A DNA stretch of 64,000 bases. Source: a bacterium. Its GTDB lineage: Bacteria; SZUA-182; DTGQ01. The translations under genes and the position numbers were made by a program. The notes beneath the pieces are model-generated. The model was not told the DNA's origin. It searched no databases and worked only from the letters and a program-made list of their open reading frames with translations. Shown one piece after another: positions 27,246-35,684 of this stretch (positions within the stretch are counted from its first letter, which is position 1; each line of letters opens with the position of its first letter). The stretch spans positions 81,246-145,245 of the forward strand of contig JBFLZW010000061.1 in NCBI GenBank assembly GCA_040755755.1, in the 5' to 3' direction.

Positions 27246-29216
27246 CTATCCTTCCTCCGCCAATTCCCGCTCAACGGCTTCAATCTGCTCTTCCAGTTCG
27301 GTCCAGCGGTGGGTAAGTTCCTCGTTTCTGGCCTCAAGCTCCTTATATTCATACAATTTTCTGGAGAATTCAGGCTGCTGGTAGTAATTTGGATCGGCAA
27401 ACAGTCTGTCGAGCTGGTCCATTTTTTCCAGCACAAGGTTTAATTCCTCCTGCACTTTTCCCGACTCTTTCCTGAGCGGGTCCAGGCGGCGGAATTTCTG
27501 GTTTCTTTTCTCGGCTTCAAGCCGCTTTTGCTCCCGGCTCCTGACTTTTCCATCCCTGCTGCTGCCGGGCTCTGCCGAAGGAGAGAGCAGCGGGGAGGCG
27601 GCGAGTTTTTCCTTCCTCTGCTCCATCTGTTCGAGATAGTCATCATAATTGCCGAGAAAAACCTCCAGACGTCCATCCTGAATATGGATGATTTTATTAA
27701 CCAGGTGATTGATGAACAGCCGGTCGTGAGAGATCATGCACAGGGTGCCGGGATACTGGCTGAGGGCTTCCTGCAGGCAATCCAGGGAGGGAATATCGAG
27801 ATGGTTGGTCGGCTCATCCAGCAGGAGGAAATTGGGCTTTTGGGCGATCATTTTTGCCAGCACCAGACGGCTTTTCTCTCCTCCGCTCAGGACAGCAATT
27901 TTTTTAAATACATCATCTCCCCGGAAGAGAAAGGCCCCCAGAAAGGAGCGGGCAGAGACGGGCGAGCCCGGCCCGAAACAGGGATCGATTTCTTCGAGGA
28001 CCGTATGCTCCGGATCGAGAATCTCAAGCTGGTGCTGGGCAAAATAGGCCCTGGCGACATTATAGCCTACCACTGCCTCACCGCCTTCTATGTCCAGCAC
28101 CCCGGCCATGATTTTCAGCAGGGTTGACTTTCCCGATCCATTGGGGCCAACCAGGGCAACCCTGTCCCCCCGGTGCAAAACCAGGTTCAGCCCGTGATAG
28201 ACTGTCCGGTCACCGTACCGCTTGTGCACATTTTTTAACCGCATAACCTCCTTTCCCGACACAGGAGGCGGGGGAATAGTGATTGAAAACTGACTGGCCT
28301 TCTGGTCAAGCTCGATCCTGTCCATCTTCTCCAGAGACTTGATCCGGCTTTGCACCTGACGGGCTTTGGTGGCTTTGTAGCGGAACCGCTCGATGAACCG
28401 CTCGGTGGCTTCGATCTTTTTTTGCTGATTCCTGTAAGAAGCCTCAAGGATTTCCTGCCGGAGCTGCTTTTGATCCAGAAAATCATCATAGTTTCCCGTA
28501 TACTGCTGAAGGGTTTTCTGGTCGATCTCCACGATGCGGGTAACGATATTATTGAGAAATCTCCGGTCGTGGGAAATGAGGATCATGGCCCCCTGGTATC
28601 CTTTGAGGAAATCCTCCAGCCAGATGATGGACTCCAGGTCGAGGTGGTTGGTCGGCTCATCCAGCAGCAGGAGGTCGGGCTCCTGAAGGAGCAGTTTGGC
28701 CAGAGAAATGCGCATCCGCCACCCTCCGCTGAATTCGCGGATCGGACGGTTCAGGTCCTGGTCCCGAAATCCCAGGCCGAAGAGGATGCGCTTGGCCTGG
28801 TGCTCCAGGTCCCACCCGCCGCGGGCTTCAAATTCAGCCTGATACTCGCCGATTTTCTGGACATAGTCCTGTATTTTTTCCGGGTCATCCTCGTGGGCCA
28901 TTTCTTCCTGCCACAGGTCAATCCGCTCCCTGATGCGGTTCAGATGGGGACAGATATCGGTGGCTTCCTCCAGCAGAGGGCGGGATGTGTCTTCCACCAC
29001 CTCCTGCTTCAGGCAGCCGATAACCATGTTCTTATTTCTCTCGATCTGACCGGAATCTGGCATTTGCTCGTCCAGAATCAGCGAGAAGATAGTCGTCTTT
29101 CCTGATCCGTTCGGTCCGATCAGACCAATCCGGTCGTTCAGACTGACCTGAAGATCTACATCCTGAAATAATACCTGCGGCCCGAACTGTTTTGATACTT
29201 TCCGTAATGCAAGCAT
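27246..29216 (-). CDS. ABC-F family ATPase (Uup/EttA type)
   Basis: Cytoplasmic ribosome-associated protein with two ABC domains and no membrane part, 656 residues. NBD1: GPNGSGKTTIF, SGGWRMRISLAKLLL, LLLLDEPTNHLD. A charged linker (about 240-310) bears the arm that reaches the ribosomal peptidyl-transferase region. NBD2: GPNGSGKSTLL, LSGGEKSRLVLAK, FLLLDEPTNHLD. The C-terminus is a charged coiled coil (about 560-656), as in Uup-like members. The ATG at 29216 was chosen over a TTG two codons upstream. Exact subfamily (translation factor or antibiotic protection) cannot be decided. Confidence 0.92.
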   Translation of the reverse strand: MLALRKVSKQFGPQVLFQDVDLQVSLNDRIGLIGPNGSGKTTIFSLILDEQMPDSGQIERNKNMVIGCLKQEVVEDTSRPLLEEATDICPHLNRIRERIDLWQEEMAHEDDPEKIQDYVQKIGEYQAEFEARGGWDLEHQAKRILFGLGFRDQDLNRPIREFSGGWRMRISLAKLLLQEPDLLLLDEPTNHLDLESIIWLEDFLKGYQGAMILISHDRRFLNNIVTRIVEIDQKTLQQYTGNYDDFLDQKQLRQEILEASYRNQQKKIEATERFIERFRYKATKARQVQSRIKSLEKMDRIELDQKASQFSITIPPPPVSGKEVMRLKNVHKRYGDRTVYHGLNLVLHRGDRVALVGPNGSGKSTLLKIMAGVLDIEGGEAVVGYNVARAYFAQHQLEILDPEHTVLEEIDPCFGPGSPVSARSFLGAFLFRGDDVFKKIAVLSGGEKSRLVLAKMIAQKPNFLLLDEPTNHLDIPSLDCLQEALSQYPGTLCMISHDRLFINHLVNKIIHIQDGRLEVFLGNYDDYLEQMEQRKEKLAASPLLSPSAEPGSSRDGKVRSREQKRLEAEKRNQKFRRLDPLRKESGKVQEELNLVLEKMDQLDRLFADPNYYQQPEFSRKLYEYKELEARNEELTHRWTELEEQIEAVERELAEEG

Positions 29217-29251
29217 GGTCAACTTTCAGATAGGGTTAATGAAGTTATTGT

Positions 29252-29303
29252 GCTTTTCTCTGTGCTCCTCTGTGCCTCTTGTGTCTCTGTGGTGTCCTTT
29301 TGC
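29252..29303 (-). repeat. Dispersed CACAGAG-type repeat
   Basis: On the minus strand this reads GGACACCACAGAGACACAAG then AGGCACAGAG, close to the copy at 50383-50425. Further relatives lie at 32710-32780 and 32881-32943. The copies sit between genes. Confidence 0.65.
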
Positions 29304-29455
29304 TTTTCTCCGTTTTTTCTCCCGGCTCTCTTTTATCTTCTTCATTGTATTGGAATACCGGATTCCCGTCAACTGGAAATCTTCATCCCGCTCATTCCTG
29401 ATTCTGGTCAAACCCCTTGAATCCTGGTCGGAAAGAAGGTAATATATGAAATACC

Positions 29456-31195
29456 ATGGAGATCAAGATTGCCAAAACTGCCGGTTTCTGTACGGGTGTC
29501 CAGCGGGCGATGAATATCCTTCTGGATACAGCCCGTCTGGGAGACCCGCCGATTTATACCTTTGGACCGCTCATCCATAACCCGCAGGTCATAGCCCTGC
29601 TTGAGAGCCGGGGAATTACCGCTTTGTCGGATCCTGACTCCGCTCCTTCCGGCACTCTGGTTATCCGGGCGCACGGCATTGCGCCAAAGACCAGGCAGTT
29701 TTTGAAAAAAAAGGGATTCAAGCTCTGCGACGCTACCTGCCCTCATGTGGCTCAGGTGCAATCCATCGTCAAATCCCACAGCCGCAGGGGGTACCATGTC
29801 ATCATCATCGGTGATAAGGGGCATGCCGAGGTGACCGGCATTCTGGGTTTTGCGCAAAACCGGGGGACCGTGGTCAGCAGCCTGCCGGAAATTGATCTTT
29901 TGCCGAATATGGACCAGGTCTGCGTGGTAGCACAAACCACCCAGAATGTCGAGGATTTCCAGCGGATCGCGGATAAAATCCGCAGCCGCTTTCCCCAGGC
30001 CGAAATCTTCAATACCATCTGCTCCTCGACCCAAAAGCGGCAGGATGAAGCCATGCAGATAGCCCAGCAGGTCGAAGCCATGGTCATCGTGGGCGGGAAA
30101 AACAGCGCCAATACCATCCGCCTGGCCAATATGGTCCGCGCTCTCGGCAAACCCACCTTTCATATCGAGGTCCCGAAGGAACTGCCGGTTAAAGAGCTTG
30201 AAAAGTTCGACCGTATCGGCGTGACAGCCGGAGCATCCACTCCCAACTGGATCATCGACGGGGTAGTGGAAAAGCTGAATTCCATCAGGCAGCGCAAGGC
30301 CAATTTTCTCATGCGCCTCCTGCTTCGAATGTTCCAGTTTCTGGATAGCAGCGACCTTTTTGTAGCCATCGGTGCTTTCAGCATCAGTTATGCAGCCAGC
30401 CTCCTGCAGGGAATCGATCCGGATTTTCCCCTGCTGATCATTCCCGCCCTGTACGTGTTTGCCATGTATCTTGTCAACCACCTGATAGACCGGCACGACC
30501 CCGAAGGTCGTGATCCGAACATACTGCACGGGATATCCCGCTACACTGCTCTGCGCCTCGCGCTGGCCCTTGTTTCGGCTGCTCTGGCCCTCTCGCTCTC
30601 CCTGCATCTGGGTTTTTATCCATTTCTGTTTCTTCTCCTGGCCAGTATAGCCGGTATTATTTACAGTATTCCGCTGATTCCCCACAGGTGGAAGGTTTAT
30701 GTCCAGTTCAGACGGCTGAAAGACATTCCGGCCTCCAAGGATATCTTCCTGGCTGCATCCTGGGCGAGTGTCGCCGTTGGGATTCCACTCCTCTATGGGG
30801 TGGATTCAGCAGGAATTGATACTGCGGTCTGCTTTATTTTTATCGCCACCCTGGTTTTTATCCGCTCCGTGCTGCAGGATATTCGCAATATCCAGGCAGA
30901 TCGGATTGTGGGCAGGGAAACCCTGCCGATAATTCTCGGCCAGAAGCGGATTGAGCGGCTTTTGTTTGCCATTTCCCTGCCGTCGCTTGCTCTTCTGACC
31001 GCAGCCGCATATTTCGGCTGGACTACTTCGCTGGGATTTGCTCTTTCCCTGTGCATACTTTTTACCTGGATCTTTATGTTTCTTTCTCACCGCAACGCGC
31101 TCCCGAAAGGGATCGCATCCAAGTTGACTATTGACAGCAATTTCATTGTGAGCGGCCTTGTAGCCATGTTCTGGAAAATTTTTCATTACCATTAA
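29456..31195 (+). CDS. ispH: IspH (HMBPP reductase) fused to a UbiA-type membrane prenyltransferase
   Basis: 579-residue fusion. The N-terminal ~285 residues are IspH, the 4Fe-4S enzyme of the MEP pathway that makes IPP and DMAPP: GFCTGVQRA (Cys12), CDATCPHV (Cys95), TICSSTQKRQ (Cys near 189), AHGI, HAEV and GASTPNWII. The C-terminal ~280 residues are hydrophobic with about eight TM segments and UbiA-like Asp motifs: NHLIDRHDPEGRD (near 340) and RLKDIPASKD. UbiA proteins attach prenyl chains to aromatic acceptors. The fusion would place the isoprenoid precursor step next to the membrane step that uses its product line. Start ATG 29456. It ends 13 bases before the GH57 gene. Confidence 0.88.
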   Translation: MEIKIAKTAGFCTGVQRAMNILLDTARLGDPPIYTFGPLIHNPQVIALLESRGITALSDPDSAPSGTLVIRAHGIAPKTRQFLKKKGFKLCDATCPHVAQVQSIVKSHSRRGYHVIIIGDKGHAEVTGILGFAQNRGTVVSSLPEIDLLPNMDQVCVVAQTTQNVEDFQRIADKIRSRFPQAEIFNTICSSTQKRQDEAMQIAQQVEAMVIVGGKNSANTIRLANMVRALGKPTFHIEVPKELPVKELEKFDRIGVTAGASTPNWIIDGVVEKLNSIRQRKANFLMRLLLRMFQFLDSSDLFVAIGAFSISYAASLLQGIDPDFPLLIIPALYVFAMYLVNHLIDRHDPEGRDPNILHGISRYTALRLALALVSAALALSLSLHLGFYPFLFLLLASIAGIIYSIPLIPHRWKVYVQFRRLKDIPASKDIFLAASWASVAVGIPLLYGVDSAGIDTAVCFIFIATLVFIRSVLQDIRNIQADRIVGRETLPIILGQKRIERLLFAISLPSLALLTAAAYFGWTTSLGFALSLCILFTWIFMFLSHRNALPKGIASKLTIDSNFIVSGLVAMFWKIFHYH

Positions 31196-31208
31196 AGGAG
31201 TTACTCGT

Positions 31209-32666
31209 ATGGAGCCACTTTCTGACATCATCAACGGATTGCCCAATTTCTGCGGATATGAATCATCGGTCGAAGAGACCATGTCCCGCAGCCTGCCGGT
31301 CTTTCTCGATCGCACGCCGGTAATTCTCAGCCAGGTCGAGTCATCGTTCGGTATTGCCCTTCATATGCACCAGCCGCTGATCCCGGCAGGGGGACCAAAC
31401 CTTAAAAATGCAGCCATTATTGGCAATCTTCAGTATATGATGGAAAATCAGCACATTCACGATAATCACAATGCCCCGGTTTTTGCCCGATGTTATGCCC
31501 GCATGGCCGATTTCATCAAGGAACTGGTCGATGAGGGCAAAAGTCCCCGGGTGATGCTGGACTACTCCGGCAACCTTTTCTATGGGCTCCGTCAGATGGG
31601 CCGGGGTGATATTCTGGAGAAGTTTAAAAACGTCATGTCCCGGGAGCCTTACAGCCGCTGCATCGAATGGCTGGGAACCATGTGGTCCCATGCCGTGGCT
31701 TCCTCTACACCGCCTCCGGATCTCAAACTGCACATCCAGGCATGGCAGCAGCACTTTGCCTCCATCTTCGGCTGGGATGCCCTGGCCAGGGTCAGGGGAT
31801 TTTCACCCCCGGAGATGCATCTTCCGATCCATCCCGATGTCTGCCATGAATACGTCAAGACTCTGAAAGCCTGCGGGTTTCGCTGGCTCATGGTTCAGGA
31901 GCACACCGTCGAGAACCTGGACGGCGGCCGTATCAGAAATCCTCATGTTCCTCACCTTCTGACAGCCAGAAATTCCCGGGGCGAGGAGGTATCCATGACC
32001 GCCCTGGTAAAGACCAAGGGGTCTGATACCAAGCTGGTGGCACAGATGCAGCCGTATGCTGAAGCCAGGGGGCTTCGTCGGCAGGAGTTTGGAGGAAAAA
32101 GCATCCCGCCTTTTGTCCTTCAGATCGGAGATGGGGAAAACGGCGGGGTGATGATGAACGAATTCCCGGAAGCTTTCAAGAGTGCCTTCCGACAGATCGG
32201 CACATCAGGCACTGTCAGCCTGTGCGCCAGCGAGTATCTTGAGCTTCTTGAGGCCGAAGGAATCGATGTTGAAAAATCCGCCCTTCCCGTGCAGCCGGTG
32301 GGACAGAAGAGAATCTGGGACCGTGTTTCACATCCCAGTCCTGATGCGGTCAGACAGGCCATTTCCGATCTCGAGAAACAGGACCGCAGCTTTCACCTGG
32401 ATATGGGCTCCTGGACCAATGACCGCAGTTGGGTCAAGGGCTATGAAGGGGTTTTGAGTGCCATGGAGCACTTAAGTGCCCTGTTCCATCAGAAGATCGA
32501 TCAGAATGCGGCTGTTGACAGGAAAAGCCCGGCCTATCAGCAGGCCCTTTTCTACCTTCTGGTCAGCCAGACCAGTTGCTACCGCTACTGGGGACAGGGA
32601 GCATGGACTGACTACGGGCTTGAAATATGCCGAAGAGGCAGGGAATTTCTGGAACGCGAGTTTTAA
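31209..32666 (+). CDS. GH57-family glycosidase/glucanotransferase-like protein
   Basis: 485-residue cytoplasmic protein with the GH57 catalytic fold: GIALHMHQP (first-strand HxH motif), VMLDYSGNL, LGTMWSHAV, and GFSPPEMHLP, whose Glu lines up with the GH57 nucleophile region. GH57 enzymes act on alpha-glucans such as glycogen or starch. An alpha-glucan phosphorylase gene lies at 43.2 kb on the other strand. The ATG at 31209 has AAAGGAG upstream. The N-terminal 45 residues before the barrel are extra. Amylase, branching and 4-alpha-glucanotransferase activities cannot be separated. Confidence 0.82.
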   Translation: MEPLSDIINGLPNFCGYESSVEETMSRSLPVFLDRTPVILSQVESSFGIALHMHQPLIPAGGPNLKNAAIIGNLQYMMENQHIHDNHNAPVFARCYARMADFIKELVDEGKSPRVMLDYSGNLFYGLRQMGRGDILEKFKNVMSREPYSRCIEWLGTMWSHAVASSTPPPDLKLHIQAWQQHFASIFGWDALARVRGFSPPEMHLPIHPDVCHEYVKTLKACGFRWLMVQEHTVENLDGGRIRNPHVPHLLTARNSRGEEVSMTALVKTKGSDTKLVAQMQPYAEARGLRRQEFGGKSIPPFVLQIGDGENGGVMMNEFPEAFKSAFRQIGTSGTVSLCASEYLELLEAEGIDVEKSALPVQPVGQKRIWDRVSHPSPDAVRQAISDLEKQDRSFHLDMGSWTNDRSWVKGYEGVLSAMEHLSALFHQKIDQNAAVDRKSPAYQQALFYLLVSQTSCYRYWGQGAWTDYGLEICRRGREFLEREF

Positions 32667-32709
32667 AACCAAAACGCTCATATTGGTAAGACAACACAGT
32701 AATATTTCT

Positions 32710-32780
32710 CCCGCAGAGACGCAGAGGCGCAGAGGTAAAAAAGACAAATTATTTTCTCTGCGCCTCTGCGTCTCTGCGGG
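32710..32780. repeat. 25-bp perfect inverted repeat (GCAGAGACGCAGAGG type)
   Basis: Arms 32710-32734 and 32756-32780 are exact reverse complements, beginning CCCGCAGAGACGCAGAGG, around a 21-base loop. It starts 43 bases after the GH57 stop and may also act as a terminator. It is a G/C-variant of the CACAGAGACACAGAGG family seen three more times here. Confidence 0.8.
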
Positions 32781-32880
32781 AAATCATCTCTATAGGATTT
32801 TCACTCCGCTCAAGGCATCAGATACTAAGCAGTGTGATGGCTACCATATATGAGCAAACCAAAAAGCGAAATGCAAAGGA

Positions 32881-32943
32881 AACCACAGAGACACAGAGAC
32901 ACAGAGAGAAGCATGGTCTTACTGCTGCCTCTGTGTCTTTGTG
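32881..32943 (+). repeat. CACAGAG-type inverted repeat overlapping the next gene's 5' end
   Basis: Left arm CCACAGAGACACAGAG (from 32883) and right arm GCCTCTGTGTCTTTGTGG (to 32943) enclose the ATG at 32913. The right arm encodes part of the signal peptide of the following protein (LPLCLCG). Confidence 0.65.
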
Positions 32944-34247
32944 GGTGGCTGCTCATGTCCGCCATCTATCCAGGCCGGGCAGTTGCCAGCGGGGCTGACT
33001 GCACCAAAGCAGGGGAGTGGTACCAGAAGGGACTCGCCCTCAGCGACAACTCTGCGCAAGAGATCGCCTGCTATCAAAAAGCAGTGGAGCTTTGTCCGGA
33101 GCACGCACCATCTCACGAGCGGTTGGGCAACATTTATAAGGCCCGCAGGCAGTGGGACATGGCGGTCCGGGAGCTGCAACTGGCCTGCGAAGGGAGCGAC
33201 TCCTCCGATCCTCACACCAGCCTGGGCGAGATTTACCGGATGCAGGGTGAATACGAGCTGGCCATCCGCGAGTTTCATACCGCGCTCGATATCAGGGAGG
33301 AAGACAAGCGCGCCCAGGCTAACCTGGAATATATCCAGCGGATGATGGGACGCGATGATGCCGGTGGTGAAGAGCGATCGATGGTCCCTGTCCCGATTTT
33401 CAGCCGGGAGCCGGGGCTTACTCTGTCACAGGGAATAACTTCGGTCAGTTTGACCCTGGGATCCATGACGATCAGACGGGAATGGATATCTCCGCAAGAG
33501 CGGCCAGTCGATGTCTGGAGGCTGGCTCTGGGTATTCGATACGGCCTGACCGATGATCTTACCCTGGGGATTATCCCGAAGATGTTCTGGAAAAAGGCTT
33601 ACATTCGTACCTGGGAGGGGGAGTCTCAGCCCTCGGTCCATGGCCTTGGAGACACGGTCGTTTTGCTCAAATACTGCCTCTGGTCCCGCAGGCATACCAG
33701 TTTTGCCGCATCCCTGGCCACCAGTGTGCCTACCGGAGATGAGCATAAGACCGCCTGGTACGGATGGACCAGCTATACCATCCCCCTGGGCTCCGGCAGA
33801 TATGAATTCATGCCGGGACTTGCTTTCAGCACCAGCTTTCGCGACCTGGGGTATCTCCATACCAATGTTTCCTATTTTTTTCCCCGCCAGAGAGAGAACG
33901 GACTTGATCCCGGAGACGAGCTCAGCTATAATCTGGCTCTGTGCCGGCCGATTCCTCTGATCGGCGAGCCCTATTTTTTCTCCCTGCCTGTCACCAGCCT
34001 GGTGGGGCAGATAGAGCTGAACGGTGTCTATCGAGGGGAGGGCAGAGGGCCAAAAATAGTAGATGGACAAGAATCTCGCGTCACCTTTTCAGGAGGAAAC
34101 ATGCTTTCCTGGTCTCCCGGAATCCAGTTCCTGTTCCAGGGCAATATGATGTTCGAGGCAGGGGTTCAGATACCGCTCTTTGTTCCTGATAACCCCTGGT
34201 GTACTGAACCTGTTTATCAAATCGGATGGACGAGGTCCTTTTTTTGA
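32913..34247 (+). CDS. Exported TPR protein with outer-membrane barrel-like C-terminus
   Basis: 444 residues from the ATG at 32913. A signal peptide (LLLPLCLCGWLLMSA) follows at once; the open frame extends 21 codons upstream, through the repeat. Two to three TPR units follow (about 35-140: GDWYQKGLAL-like start, HAPSHERLGNIYKARRQWDMA, LGEIYRMQGEYELAIREFH). The second half (about 165-444) has alternating beta-strands with aromatic ends (LALGIRYGLTDDLTLGI, SFAASLATSVPTGD, FMPGLAFSTSFRDLGY) and ends in Trp-Thr-Arg-Ser-Phe-Phe, the C-terminal aromatic of outer-membrane barrels. It resembles the MetA-pathway/transporter barrel family. Its stop overlaps the next start, so the beta-helix protein is probably co-produced. 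Confidence 0.75.
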   Translation: MVLLLPLCLCGWLLMSAIYPGRAVASGADCTKAGEWYQKGLALSDNSAQEIACYQKAVELCPEHAPSHERLGNIYKARRQWDMAVRELQLACEGSDSSDPHTSLGEIYRMQGEYELAIREFHTALDIREEDKRAQANLEYIQRMMGRDDAGGEERSMVPVPIFSREPGLTLSQGITSVSLTLGSMTIRREWISPQERPVDVWRLALGIRYGLTDDLTLGIIPKMFWKKAYIRTWEGESQPSVHGLGDTVVLLKYCLWSRRHTSFAASLATSVPTGDEHKTAWYGWTSYTIPLGSGRYEFMPGLAFSTSFRDLGYLHTNVSYFFPRQRENGLDPGDELSYNLALCRPIPLIGEPYFFSLPVTSLVGQIELNGVYRGEGRGPKIVDGQESRVTFSGGNMLSWSPGIQFLFQGNMMFEAGVQIPLFVPDNPWCTEPVYQIGWTRSFF

Positions 34248-35677
34248 TGAGATACCCGCACATGCAATGGATGATCTCTCGGAGAACGGTGATGCTCAGT
34301 TTCGCCAGCGCCGCTATTCTCTTTCTTATCCTTTCCTTTGGATTCAGACTCCCGGCCCGCTTCGCTCCAGCCAAAGCCCTGGCTCAGGCCCCGGCCCCCC
34401 GGCCAGCCGGACAAAAAGAGCGGCAGAAGCAGCCCCCACAGGAAGAGCCAGCCGGAATTGTCATTCAGGACAATGATTTTTACGATAATAATGTCTCGGC
34501 CTTGCATATCCGGGGCAGCAGAGTTCTGGTTGAAAAGTGCAGTATCCATCGAAACGGCAATGCAGGCCTGGTCGTGGATAACGACGCTCAGGTTCTGGTT
34601 CAGGATAATCAAATCTATGGCCAGGAAGGTGCAGGCATCACGGTCATGGGTAAAGGCTCGGCCAGGGCAAGCATCACCGGAAACCAGATATACCAGAATA
34701 CCATGGCTGGCGTGCAATTGGGGGCCCAAGACCGGCTGGAGGTGGCGGTGCGGGAAAGTTTCAGAAAAAATCCCTCTGCCGGATTTGCCGGCAAGAAGGA
34801 TAATACCACTGGTAAGAAGGTCATAGTTGCCAGGGTCCACAATAACCGAATTTACCGCAATGGAGAGAGTGGCATAAAATGCCAGTCAGAATATCCGAAC
34901 CATGCTGTCCATCTGACCGCCACTCAGAACAAGATCTTTCGGAACCAGAAAGGGGGCATTTTTCTGGCCAGTGCAGCCACTGTGGTTTTGCAGCATAATT
35001 CCATCTGTGATAACCACAAAGCCGGGGTTTCAGCCAATGAATTGAAAGAGATTTCCCCCCAGGTGGATATCTATCAGAACGTCATCCGGGGAAATGAGGA
35101 GGCCGGGCTTGAGATCACCGCTGCCAAATGCGGGCCGGTCGGAGTGTGCAATAACCTCATCTTCAATAACGGCGGATCGGGGATTCGCTTCAAGACCATG
35201 CCCATGCGGATCATCAACAATACCATCGCTTCCAACGGCAACCTTGCCGAAGGGTCGGGCATCGACCAGCAGGGGAGAGGCACTCCCCTGATTGCCAGCA
35301 ATATCCTGGCCTATAATTTTAAAACCGGCCTCAATGTAGCCAGGACGAAAGGCTGCTCCTATAACCTGCTCTTTGCCAATGGCGGATCAGGCACCTGCTG
35401 TGACGACTGCACATCCTCTTCCAAAGCGATCGAAAGCAAAGAGCTGGGCGGACACAGCCGAAGCAGGGGGGACCTGATCTGCGATCCGATGTTCAGTAAT
35501 CCTGACCTGTTCGATTACCGGCTCAAGCAATACTCTCCAGCCATCGATGCCGGATTTCCCTCCCGCGAGTTTCATGACCGGCATTTTCCTCCCTCCCAGG
35601 GAGGAAGCTCCAATGACCTTGGATTTACCGGAGGCCCGCTGGCTGTCTCGTGGGATCCGAATGATCTGGCTCCATAA
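34247..35677 (+). CDS. Exported right-handed beta-helix protein
   Basis: 476 residues from the ATG at 34247, whose A is the last base of the upstream TGA; an in-frame ATG at 34226 also exists. An N-terminal membrane/signal segment (FASAAILFLILSFGFRL) is followed by a Pro/Ala/Gln-rich linker. A parallel beta-helix follows (about 75-440) with repeating rungs: DNDFYDNNVSALHI, CSIHRNGNAGLVVDN, NQIYGQEGAGITV, NRIYRNGESGIKC, NKIFRNQKGGIFL, NVIRGNEEAGLEI. Such right-handed helices occur in pectate lyase-fold enzymes and in periplasmic NosD-like proteins. No catalytic motif is evident. Paired with the TPR/barrel gene, a role at the cell envelope is likely. Confidence 0.82.
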   Translation: MRYPHMQWMISRRTVMLSFASAAILFLILSFGFRLPARFAPAKALAQAPAPRPAGQKERQKQPPQEEPAGIVIQDNDFYDNNVSALHIRGSRVLVEKCSIHRNGNAGLVVDNDAQVLVQDNQIYGQEGAGITVMGKGSARASITGNQIYQNTMAGVQLGAQDRLEVAVRESFRKNPSAGFAGKKDNTTGKKVIVARVHNNRIYRNGESGIKCQSEYPNHAVHLTATQNKIFRNQKGGIFLASAATVVLQHNSICDNHKAGVSANELKEISPQVDIYQNVIRGNEEAGLEITAAKCGPVGVCNNLIFNNGGSGIRFKTMPMRIINNTIASNGNLAEGSGIDQQGRGTPLIASNILAYNFKTGLNVARTKGCSYNLLFANGGSGTCCDDCTSSSKAIESKELGGHSRSRGDLICDPMFSNPDLFDYRLKQYSPAIDAGFPSREFHDRHFPPSQGGSSNDLGFTGGPLAVSWDPNDLAP

Positions 35678-35684
35678 AGATAGG

